7,029 nt of DNA, taken from NCBI GenBank assembly GCA_002501085.1, contig DLRL01000049.1:1-7029 (forward strand), in the 5' to 3' direction. Below the pieces are notes generated by a model. The model worked only from the letters and a program-made list of their open reading frames with translations, was not told where the DNA came from and did no database searches. Positions 1-5,071 of the stretch are shown here, piece after piece. The first letter of the stretch is position 1, and each line of letters begins with the position of its first letter. The stretch comes from Gemmatimonadales bacterium UBA7889. GTDB taxonomy: Bacteria > Gemmatimonadota > Gemmatimonadetes > Longimicrobiales > Gaopeijiaceae. The position numbers and the translations under genes were made by a program.

Positions 1-39
1 GCTGAAGAGCCAGCTGAGGAAGAGGAGGAGTCCGAGTAG
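1..39 (+). CDS. C-terminal tail of upstream gene, probably ribosomal protein S16 (rpsP), partial
   Basis: Only the last 12 codons are in the window. They read AEEPAEEEEESE followed by TAG at 37-39, a strongly acidic Ala/Glu tail. rimM-trmD follow 20 bp downstream, and in most bacteria the gene before rimM is rpsP (sometimes with a small KH-domain gene between). S16 proteins of several phyla carry acidic, Ala/Glu-rich C-terminal extensions, which fits. No conserved S16 core residue is visible, so the identity is inferred from context and tail composition. A KH-domain RNA-binding protein is the main alternative. Confidence 0.55.
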   Translation, partial: AEEPAEEEEESE

Positions 40-49
40 CACTCGGACT
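29..49 (+). terminator. Perfect 9-bp hairpin over the upstream stop codon; attenuator or weak terminator
   Basis: AGTCCGAGT (29-37) is the exact reverse complement of ACTCGGACT (41-49), with a 3-nt loop AGC. The upstream TAG stop (37-39) sits at the top of the hairpin. A broken T stretch (TTGTTT, 49-54) follows, weaker than a standard intrinsic terminator. It ends 11 nt before the rimM ATG, so it could reduce read-through into rimM-trmD or affect ribosome loading there. The inverted repeat is seen; the function is inferred. Confidence 0.5.
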
Positions 50-59
50 TGTTTGAGCT

Positions 60-602
60 ATGGGTCGTGATGGCCCGCGATTCCTGGTCGTGGGGCACAT
101 TGTAAAACCCCACGGAATCAAAGGCGAATTCCTGGTTCTGCCGTTGACGGATCATCCTCAGAGCACGTATAGGCCTGGGGTAATGCTACATCTCGGTAGT
201 GTTGATAGCGCGAATCCGGATCCGGGCCTTCCAGCTCTTAAACTTGAAGAGGTACGTCCCTACAGGAACGGTTATATCGCGTCTGCTGGAGGAATCACCG
301 ATCGGAGTGATGCAGAGCGGCTACGTGGACACTATCTGTTTCGAGAAGTGTCAGCACTTGAGCCGCTTGGCGATGGTGAGTTTTTTTACCACCAACTTCT
401 TGGTATGAAGGTTCAGACCAATATTGGTACCATGGTGGGAGAGGTAACCGAGGTTTATGAACTTGATCCCAACGATATCCTCTGTGTCCAGGGTCACAAA
501 GGAGAAATCATGATTCCTTTCTCCAAAGAAATAGTTCTCCAAGTCAATGCGGATGAGAAGTACATTGTCATCGATCCACCTGATGGCTTACTCGATCTTT
601 AG
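60..602 (+). CDS. rimM: Ribosome maturation factor RimM
   Basis: RimM assists maturation of the 16S rRNA 3' (head) domain in the 30S subunit and binds ribosomal protein S19. The 180-aa length is typical. The N-terminal RimM beta-barrel (about residues 8-98) opens with the family signature GHIVKPHGIKGE (12-23). The C-terminal PRC-barrel (about 105-178) shows EFFYHQLLGMKV (107-118), PNDIL (137-141), MIPF (151-154) and the characteristic ending PPDGLLDL. The ATG at 60 puts the signature at the usual distance from the N terminus. There is no strong Shine-Dalgarno, only GAG 3 nt before the ATG, in an 8-nt context GAGCTATG that recurs exactly at the trmD start. It lies 20 bp after the upstream stop and 11 bp before trmD, in the conserved rpsP-rimM-trmD order. 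Low translation of rimM and trmD relative to ribosomal proteins is known in E. coli and would fit the weak sites here. Confidence 0.97.
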   Translation: MGRDGPRFLVVGHIVKPHGIKGEFLVLPLTDHPQSTYRPGVMLHLGSVDSANPDPGLPALKLEEVRPYRNGYIASAGGITDRSDAERLRGHYLFREVSALEPLGDGEFFYHQLLGMKVQTNIGTMVGEVTEVYELDPNDILCVQGHKGEIMIPFSKEIVLQVNADEKYIVIDPPDGLLDL

Positions 603-613
603 ATTACAGAGCT

Positions 614-1279
614 ATGCGGATCAACATTGTGTCTATCTTTCCAGATTTTTTCGACGGCCCCTTGGGGTTGTCAATCCCGGGTCGCGCAAGAGAGGCTGGC
701 CTGGTGCAATATCATCTCACAGATCTTCGTTCTTATACCCACGATAAGCACCGCACAGTTGATGATCTTCCCTACGGGGGAGGGGCAGGCATGGTTATGA
801 AGCCAGAACCTTTCTTCGAGGCAATCGATGACCTCGAACCAAAAGGTCCAGTCATCCTGCTTTCCGCGAGGGGACGTGTCTTTAATCATGCCGATGCGGT
901 TCGTTACAGCGTAGAACCTGAACTCACATTCCTTTGCGGACACTACAAAGATGTGGACCAACGAGTTGCTGACCATCTCGCTACAGAAGAGGTCTCAATC
1001 GGAGATTATATTGTATCAGGTGGAGAGATTGCCGCGCTGGTTATTACGGACGCAGTGGTCAGACTGCTTCCAGGAGCGATCGGAGACCATGACGCAGCTG
1101 CTACTGATTCATTCTATGATGACGGGTTGATCAGTGCTCCTTCTTACACGCGGCCGGCCAGTTACCGCGGCTATTCAGTTCCAGAAATACTACTTTCCGG
1201 AAAGCACGAAGAAATTGCGGTATGGAAGCAAGAGAAAAAGGAAGCACTGACTCGAGAGCGCGTGAAGCACGCTGGTTAA
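614..1279 (+). CDS. trmD: tRNA (guanine(37)-N1)-methyltransferase TrmD
   Basis: TrmD is a SPOUT-class, trefoil-knot, AdoMet-dependent enzyme that makes m1G37 in tRNAs with G36, preventing +1 frameshifting. The 221 aa start MRINIVSIFPDFF. Visible motifs are DDLPYGGGAGMVMKP (50-64), the cofactor-loop region LSARGR (83-88; many homologues have LSPQGR), CGHYKDVDQRV (108-118), the knot segment SIGDYIVSGGE (128-138), DAVVRLLPG (146-154) and the C-terminal YTRP and VPEILLSGKH. By alignment from memory, R150 and D165 correspond to the catalytic R154 and D169 of E. coli. The protein is somewhat shorter than the E. coli enzyme, at the C-terminal end. It starts 11 bp after the rimM stop with a weak AGAG site and is presumably co-transcribed. 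The stop lies 59 bp from the stop of the convergent ammonia-lyase gene. Confidence 0.98.
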   Translation: MRINIVSIFPDFFDGPLGLSIPGRAREAGLVQYHLTDLRSYTHDKHRTVDDLPYGGGAGMVMKPEPFFEAIDDLEPKGPVILLSARGRVFNHADAVRYSVEPELTFLCGHYKDVDQRVADHLATEEVSIGDYIVSGGEIAALVITDAVVRLLPGAIGDHDAAATDSFYDDGLISAPSYTRPASYRGYSVPEILLSGKHEEIAVWKQEKKEALTRERVKHAG

Positions 1280-1338
1280 TAGAAGCTGGTAAGTGATTTT
1301 AGCGGCACAGGGACCCCCATCTTACCGTTCAGGATGAA

Positions 1339-2325
1339 CTAGTTCCAATTCAACCCTCGAAGCTGGTCCACATCTAAATTCCCACCACTCAGGACTACCG
1401 CAACCTTCGTTCCGGGACTTGCCTCAATTAGGCCGCCCAGGAGTGCCCCGACCGGAGCTGCTGCTGCACCTTCAGTCACAAGTTTTGCTCTCGCCATCAG
1501 CCAGATGAGTGCATCAAATATTTGCTTGTCTGGAAGAGTCACGATTTCATCAACGAAACGCGATACAACCGAGTGCGTGTTTACACCAACCGTCTTCACT
1601 CGCAATCCGTCGATTATAGAGGAGACGTCATCAAGAGTGATAAGGTGTCCGGCTTCGACACTCTTCTTCATTGCGGGTGCACCAGATGATTCAATACCTA
1701 TCACTCTGACGTTTGGTTTGACACTCTTGACCGCCATAGAGACACCAGAAATTAGCCCGCCACCGCCGATTGGAACGAGAATGATTTGTGCTTCAGGCCA
1801 GTCCTCTATGATTTCTAACCCGGCAGTCCCTTGTCCTGCGATAAGGCGTGGGTCATCGAACGGATGTACGTAAGTCAACCCTCGTTCCTTCACCAGTTCA
1901 AGGGCTTTCTCATTGGCTTCGTCCCAGATCGACCCATGGAGTACTACTTCAGCTCCATATCCCTTGGTCGCTTCGATTTTTGAGGGTGTTGCATTTGTTG
2001 CCATGCAAACTACTGCTTGAATGCCGTACTGCTGTGCAGCTATAGCCACACCCTGTGAGTGGTTCCCGGCAGATGAGCAGATAACACCTTTGGCGCGCTC
2101 CTCCTCTGTCAGTAGACCTATGAGGTTTGTGGGTCCCCTGACCTTGTATGAGCCGCCCTTTTGGAAGAGCTCTGCCTTAAGTCGAATATCGAAACCAGTC
2201 ACTTCGTTGAGTGAGCGGGACGTTAATAGTGGTGTTCTATAAACGTGAGGGGCCACTCGTTCATGGGCCTTCTCAAAATCGTCTCGGGTCAACATGAGAC
2301 CAGGTTTGACTCCGTTCACAGTCAA
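1339..2325 (-). CDS. Threonine/serine ammonia-lyase, short catabolic TdcB/IlvA type, PLP-dependent
   Basis: Predicted to deaminate threonine to 2-oxobutyrate (and serine to pyruvate) in the cytoplasm. The 328 aa form one fold-type II PLP domain with no ACT regulatory domain, matching TdcB-like enzymes rather than long biosynthetic IlvA. Seen: PLP Schiff-base lysine K61 in GGSYKVRG (57-64), SSAGNHSQG (84-92), Gly-rich phosphate cradle PIGGGGLISG (185-194) and SGGN (313-316), whose Ser contacts the pyridine nitrogen. A86 occupies the place where eukaryotic-type serine racemases have a catalytic Ser, favouring a lyase over a racemase. The N-terminal start is uncertain. TTG at 2325 overlaps the upstream peptidase stop as TTGA, with only AGG about 9 nt upstream. 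The alternative ATG at 2295 gives 318 aa and keeps all motifs. Coupling to the upstream M28 peptidase suggests joint use in amino-acid catabolism. Exact substrate preference cannot be read from sequence. Confidence 0.9.
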   Translation of the reverse strand: MTVNGVKPGLMLTRDDFEKAHERVAPHVYRTPLLTSRSLNEVTGFDIRLKAELFQKGGSYKVRGPTNLIGLLTEEERAKGVICSSAGNHSQGVAIAAQQYGIQAVVCMATNATPSKIEATKGYGAEVVLHGSIWDEANEKALELVKERGLTYVHPFDDPRLIAGQGTAGLEIIEDWPEAQIILVPIGGGGLISGVSMAVKSVKPNVRVIGIESSGAPAMKKSVEAGHLITLDDVSSIIDGLRVKTVGVNTHSVVSRFVDEIVTLPDKQIFDALIWLMARAKLVTEGAAAAPVGALLGGLIEASPGTKVAVVLSGGNLDVDQLRGLNWN

Positions 2326-3395
2326 GGTGTATTGCCTGTTAAACCGTCCATGCCTCCCTCAACCCAGTTGGGTCTCGGTCCGTTTGCCAAAATGCGAACG
2401 GCCTCAACTGCAGCTTCAACGATCGCCGCCATATGATCAAAATCTATATACTGGACTTCATCAGAAGGTCTATGGTAGTCATCATGCAGATTGTATGACG
2501 ACAGAGTGTGCGCTGGTATGCCAATGCGCGCGAACGCGATGTTATCACTTCGAAAGAAAAAATTTTGATCAGGTCGGGGATCGGGCACGATTGGTGATCC
2601 TTTGTTCACAAGCTGTTCACCCATCGTTGTACGCTCAAAACCCGTCAACCATCCGCGACCGAAACCACCTGCTAGTGAATCCGGTCGACCAATCATCTCA
2701 ATCTGAAAATCCGCCACTGTCTGCTCAAGAGGAAAGACAGGGTTCTCTATGTACCACCGGGTTCCGAGAAGTCCCATTTCTTCGGCCGTGCTTAGTAAGA
2801 TGATAACCGTCCGCCGGGGCCGGTTACTTCTAGCCAAGTCCCTGGCAATCTCTAGAATCGCTACTGTACCAGATCCGTCATCATCAGCACCGTTGTAAAT
2901 AGAATCTCCGTCGATCGGGGGACCAATTCCCACATGGTCATAATGCGCCCCGATAACGACTCCTTCATTGGCAACGCTTGGATCAGACCCCGGAATAAGC
3001 GCTATCACGTTCACTTCATTTTCAATGATGTTTTCTGCTGGGAGTTCGTCGAAGTCTAGGGAAGGAGAGGGTAGCATGAGGCGCTCACGAGGACCATTCG
3101 GGTCATCTACTTGGATGCGTGCGAGAGGGACGTTCTGGAAGAAGCCGTTATCTCCAGCTGGATCTAGCCCGTATCTCTCTAGCTCGTTTGCAAGAAAAAG
3201 TGCCGCTTTGGTCGAACCGAGTGTACCGGTTTTCCGCCCTTGCATGGAATCGGAGGCTAGGATAGACAGAAGCTGTTCAAGCCGCTCTGCCCTTGTAAGC
3301 GTATCATCGGACAAGTCGTCATTGGTATCCGGGACCTCAGTGCATGCGGACACCAATGCGAGTGATAACGCCGGGATTGCAAGCTGGATACGCAT
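2322..3395 (-). CDS. M28-family zinc metallopeptidase, predicted lipoprotein
   Basis: A predicted exported di-zinc aminopeptidase/carboxypeptidase-type M28 enzyme. The ATG at 3395 is chosen because it has GGAG 5 nt upstream and begins a signal peptide (MRIQLAIPALSLALVSAC) ending in lipobox LVSAC with lipid-anchor Cys18. An upstream in-frame ATG at 3461 would add 22 polar residues before it. In the 357 aa, the metal and catalytic motifs are AHYDHVG (150-156, H151), NGADDDGSGT (168-177, D172), TAEEMGLLG (203-211, catalytic E205 and ligand E206), IEMIG (232-236, E233 where many members have Asp) and YHRPSDE (307-313, H308). All five ligand positions are therefore filled. The region after the lipobox is acidic and Ser/Thr/Asp-rich, probably a linker. 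The TGA stop overlaps the ammonia-lyase start by four bases, so the two genes form an operon. Natural substrates are unknown. Confidence 0.92.
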   Translation of the reverse strand: MRIQLAIPALSLALVSACTEVPDTNDDLSDDTLTRAERLEQLLSILASDSMQGRKTGTLGSTKAALFLANELERYGLDPAGDNGFFQNVPLARIQVDDPNGPRERLMLPSPSLDFDELPAENIIENEVNVIALIPGSDPSVANEGVVIGAHYDHVGIGPPIDGDSIYNGADDDGSGTVAILEIARDLARSNRPRRTVIILLSTAEEMGLLGTRWYIENPVFPLEQTVADFQIEMIGRPDSLAGGFGRGWLTGFERTTMGEQLVNKGSPIVPDPRPDQNFFFRSDNIAFARIGIPAHTLSSYNLHDDYHRPSDEVQYIDFDHMAAIVEAAVEAVRILANGPRPNWVEGGMDGLTGNTP

Positions 3396-3432
3396 AGCGA
3401 CTCCAAGTCCATGTGAAGATCTCCCCAACTTG

Positions 3433-3461
3433 GTTGTATCAGACTGGTAAAGATACCCCAA
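3433..3461 (-). promoter_or_regulatory. Candidate sigma70-type promoter for the M28/ammonia-lyase pair
   Basis: On the minus strand TTGGGG (3461-3456) and TACAAC (3438-3433) are 17 nt apart, and TG precedes the -10 by one base (extended -10). Transcription would start about 3426, leaving a leader of about 30 nt before the ATG at 3395. It would exclude the longer start at 3461. The match to consensus is partial, so this is only a candidate. Confidence 0.25.
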
Positions 3462-3528
3462 TCTGAGGGGTTCACGCTCTGGAGACCCCCGGTTAAGTTA
3501 CGCGGCCGTTCAATAGCGGGTCCGGCCG
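3455..3528 (+). promoter_or_regulatory. Inverted-repeat-rich leader upstream of rplS
   Basis: Two structural signals are seen. First, ACCCC (3455-3459), GGGGT (3467-3471) and ACCCC (3485-3489): the central arm can pair with either flank, giving mutually exclusive hairpins as in attenuators. Second, the palindrome CGGCCG occurs twice, at 3503-3508 and 3523-3528, exactly 20 bp apart. As RNA the copies form a 6-bp GC-only stem with a 14-nt loop, ending 6 nt before the rplS Shine-Dalgarno. As DNA they could be tandem operator half-sites on one helix face. L19 leader RNAs are known in some phyla, but I do not recognise this as one of them. Function is inferred. Confidence 0.35.
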
Positions 3529-3544
3529 TATCGTGGAGCCGAAG

Positions 3545-3898
3545 ATGACAGATGTAATCAAGCAAATTGAGAAAGAGGAGTCGCGGAACTCTGTCCCCGA
3601 TTTTGATCCGGGTGATACTATCCGGGTGCTCTACCTAGTGCGTGAGGGTACCAAAGAACGCATTCAGGCATTCGAAGGTGTGTGCATTGGTCGTAAGGGT
3701 GGAGGACTCGATGAAACATTCACCGTTCGAAAGATTTCTGGTGGTGTTGCTGTCGAGCGTATTTTCCCGCTTCAAGCACCGACCGTGACTGGTGTGGAAG
3801 TCGTAAGAAAAGGACGCGTCCGACGTGCGAAGCTCTATTACCTCCGAGGGCGGCGTGGTAAATCCGCACGGATACAGGAGAAACGCCAAGCGCGTTGA
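3545..3898 (+). CDS. rplS: Large-subunit ribosomal protein L19
   Basis: L19 sits at the 30S-50S interface and contributes to an intersubunit bridge. The chosen ATG at 3545 has a Shine-Dalgarno GGAG (3535-3538) at 6-nt spacing and yields 117 aa, close to the 115 of E. coli. A GTG at 3533 would add only MEPK and would place the GGAG inside the gene. Family features: FDPGDTIRVLYLVREG (20-35), ERIQAFEGVCIGRKGGG (38-54), FTVRKISGGVAVERIFPL (59-76) and the C-terminal RVRRAKLYYLRGRRGKSARI (91-110), rich in basic rRNA-binding residues. It normally follows trmD directly. Here the two are 2.27 kb apart, with two opposite-strand genes between, so it must have its own promoter or depend on long read-through. 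rnhB starts within about 10 bp of its stop. Confidence 0.98.
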   Translation: MTDVIKQIEKEESRNSVPDFDPGDTIRVLYLVREGTKERIQAFEGVCIGRKGGGLDETFTVRKISGGVAVERIFPLQAPTVTGVEVVRKGRVRRAKLYYLRGRRGKSARIQEKRQAR

Positions 3899-3901
3899 CC
3901 A

Positions 3902-4549
3902 GTGGGCAGGATGAAGCCAGGTACTCAAGAATCTGAGTGGCCGGGAGACATGCTCGCTTACGAGAATCTTTTCTGGAGCCAGGGCCGTTCGGTCGCCGGT
4001 GTCGACGAAGCTGGGCGAGGCCCGCTTGCAGGGCCAGTCATAGCTGCAGCAGTTGTGCTTCCCGAAGGTACTCAGGTAGAAGGGGCAGGGGACTCGAAAA
4101 AGCTTTCGCGCACTCTCCGAGAGGATCTATATACTGAAATTCTTGCCAAGGCTTCATCAATAGGTATCGGAACTGGATCAGTTCAGGAAATCGATAAGCA
4201 CAATATCCTGAATGCTACGACCCTAGCTATGAATCGGGCGTTGACCCAACTGAGTGAAGAACCGGGGCACGTTGTCGTGGATGGACTACCAGTTAAAACC
4301 CTGGAATGGGAACATGAAGCGGTGGTCGGTGGTGATGGTTTGGTTCACTCAATAGGGTGTGCTTCGATAGTCGCTAAAGTTACCAGAGACCGCTTGATGA
4401 CCGGATTAGCACTTCGCTACCCTGGATACAGCTGGGAAAAGAACGCGGGATATGGTACCGCCTTGCATAGAGCTGCTATCAAGGAATTAGGACTTACTCC
4501 TCATCACCGGATTACGTTTGGTCGCCTACAGTATGAGCTGGATGTTTGA
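3902..4549 (+). CDS. rnhB: Ribonuclease HII
   Basis: RNase HII cuts the RNA strand of RNA/DNA hybrids and starts removal of single misincorporated ribonucleotides from DNA. Numbered from GTG 3902 (215 aa), the metal-binding DEDD set is complete: D35 and E36 in GVDEAGRGPLAGP (33-45), D127 in VVVDGL, and D145 in VGGDG. The D127-D145 spacing of 18 equals D108-D126 of the E. coli enzyme. DSKKL (64-68), SIVAKVTRD (155-163) and the C-terminal PGYSWEKNAGYGT and HHRITF are also typical. The start is uncertain. GTG 3902, ATG 3911 and ATG 3950 are all in frame and none has an ideal Shine-Dalgarno. ATG 3950 (MLAYENLFW) would still leave the usual short lead before GVDEAGRG. It follows rplS by a few bases, the common rplS-rnhB arrangement, and is probably co-transcribed. 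Confidence 0.97.
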   Translation: MGRMKPGTQESEWPGDMLAYENLFWSQGRSVAGVDEAGRGPLAGPVIAAAVVLPEGTQVEGAGDSKKLSRTLREDLYTEILAKASSIGIGTGSVQEIDKHNILNATTLAMNRALTQLSEEPGHVVVDGLPVKTLEWEHEAVVGGDGLVHSIGCASIVAKVTRDRLMTGLALRYPGYSWEKNAGYGTALHRAAIKELGLTPHHRITFGRLQYELDV

Positions 4550-4639
4550 CAGTACTTTGAGACTCAGCTGAACCGGGAGCGATCGCAGTTATGGGTTCCG
4601 AATACTTCACGATGAGCCAGAGTGCTCTATCTTCTTGAT

Positions 4640-4677
4640 GACCAGGTAGCTCAGTTGGTAGAGCAACGGACCTTTAA
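4640..4677 (+). pseudogene. 5' half of an interrupted tRNA-Lys-like gene
   Basis: Bases 4640-4677 read as tRNA positions 1-38: acceptor strand GACCAGG, TA at positions 8-9, D-stem GCTC/GAGC around loop AGTTGGTA, anticodon-stem 5' strand ACGGA, then loop CCTTTAA, where TTT would be the Lys anticodon. The matching 3' half is 254 bp downstream (4931-4972). Lesions: A5 faces G68, and C33 replaces the nearly invariant T33. From 4678 on the sequence stops being tRNA. The 90 bp between rnhB and this half (4550-4639) shows no gene and no convincing promoter. Confidence 0.75.
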
Positions 4678-4833
4678 ACATTTCTTCACAGTTTGCTAAC
4701 TCTTTATAGCTCTTAGCTTTAGCGATTTGGATTCAAAACCGCTCGGTGATTTATCGTGGATAGCAGACACAAGACAGTGAATAACGGATTGATTAGATTC
4801 CGTCGTTCAGCGAAAACTGAAACAACGAGTTTT
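4678..4833 (+). other. Non-coding insert segment with four small inverted repeats
   Basis: This stretch between the 5' tRNA half and the intact tRNA-Lys has no plausible protein gene and is A+T-richer than its neighbours. Inverted repeats seen: GCTAA (4695-4699) with TTAGC (4713-4717); AGCG/CGCT (4721-4724, 4740-4743) enclosing TTTG/CAAA (4726-4729, 4734-4737); ACGGA (4784-4788) with TCCGT (4799-4803); and TTCAG/CTGAA (4806-4810, 4817-4821), with TCG/CGA outside it, followed by GTTTT. The last resembles a weak terminator. The set could be a structured RNA, relic DNA or chance, since 4-5-bp stems are common. No group I intron core is recognisable. Confidence 0.4.
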
Positions 4834-4906
4834 GGGCTAGTAGCTCAATTGGTAGAGCATCTGACTTTTAATCAGAAGGTCCTTGGTTCGATTCCAAGCT
4901 AGCCCA
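4834..4906 (+). tRNA. tRNA-Lys (anticodon UUU)
   Basis: A complete 73-nt cloverleaf with perfect arms. The acceptor stem is GGGCTAG (4834-4840) with CTAGCCC (4899-4905) and discriminator A4906. The D-stem is GCTC/GAGC, the anticodon stem TCTGA/TCAGA closes loop CTTTTAA with TTT at 4867-4869, and the T-stem is CTTGG/CCAAG with loop TTCGATT. The CCA end is not encoded (CTG follows). It reads AAA and AAG codons. It lies inside the interval separating the two halves of another tRNA-Lys-like gene and shares the identical 7-nt anticodon loop with the 3' half. Confidence 0.97.
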
Positions 4907-4930
4907 CTGCTGGCGATAGAACGAAAGAGC

Positions 4931-4972
4931 CTTTTAATCCGTAGGTTGTGGGTTCGATCCCGACCCGGGTCA
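4931..4972 (+). pseudogene. 3' half of the interrupted tRNA-Lys-like gene
   Basis: Bases 4931-4972 read as tRNA positions 32-73: anticodon loop CTTTTAA, stem 3' strand TCCGT (complement of ACGGA in the 5' half), variable loop AGGTT, T-arm GTGGG-TTCGATC-CCGAC, acceptor 3' strand CCGGGTC and discriminator A. It pairs with the acceptor 5' strand at 4640-4646 except for A5-G68. The T-stem has one mismatch, G51-G63. The 23 bases between it and the intact tRNA-Lys are not tRNA-like, so a 5' half is not rebuilt next to it. It is probably not functional unless joined to the distant half. Confidence 0.75.
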
Positions 4973-4983
4973 TAATAATGTCA

Positions 4984-5000
4984 GGCCCGAGATTCGGGTT
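4984..5000 (+). other. Small hairpin downstream of the tRNA region
   Basis: CCCGA (4986-4990) and TCGGG (4994-4998) pair around a 3-nt loop, extended by two G-T pairs. Only TT follows, then the palindrome GCGTACGC (5001-5008). It could end tRNA transcription or process the 3' end, but it lacks the T-tract of a standard terminator. The rest of the stretch to 5057 shows no convincing promoter. TCTTGC (5025-5030) is complementary to GCAAGA (5053-5058), which runs into the downstream ribosome-binding site. Confidence 0.25.
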
Positions 5001-5057
5001 GCGTACGCGTCCAGGAGTGTGGGATCTTGCTTGCCCCCGCTCGTGAAAGAATGCAAG

Positions 5058-5063
5058 AGGAGG
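5058..5063 (+). promoter_or_regulatory. Strong Shine-Dalgarno of the PQQ dehydrogenase
   Basis: AGGAGG ends 8 nt before the ATG at 5072. It is the best ribosome-binding site in the window and fixes this start, which also places the signal peptide at the N terminus. Confidence 0.85.
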
Positions 5064-5071
5064 GTTAATCG

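Noticed and set aside
1288..1326. Bidirectional terminator between convergent trmD and the ammonia-lyase (GGTAAG/CTTACC)
   Set aside because: The arms are only 6 bp with a 27-nt loop and no T-tract on either side.
1339..2325. Serine racemase instead of ammonia-lyase
   Set aside because: Ala86 is found where eukaryotic-type racemases have the second catalytic Ser, and the motif SAGNH is typical of threonine ammonia-lyases.
2294..2803. Plus-strand reading frame antisense to the M28 peptidase
   Set aside because: The composition is low in recognisable motifs, and the minus strand carries all zinc-ligand motifs of M28.
4678..4930. Group I intron in the anticodon loop of the split tRNA
   Set aside because: Bacterial tRNA introns do occur there, but no P/Q/R/S core is recognisable, the interval contains a whole tRNA gene, and joining the halves leaves either an 8-nt loop or C at position 33.
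4679..4930. Insertion-sequence-like terminal inverted repeats around the tRNA-Lys
   Set aside because: The ends share only a loose TTTC(G)TTC similarity, and there is no transposase gene. The direct repeat CCTTT(T)AA is better explained as the tRNA's own anticodon loop.
4640..4972. Permuted tRNA or two-piece tmRNA
   Set aside because: The 5' half lies upstream of the 3' half, so the order is not permuted. There is no tmRNA-type tag reading frame or tmRNA start/end signature.
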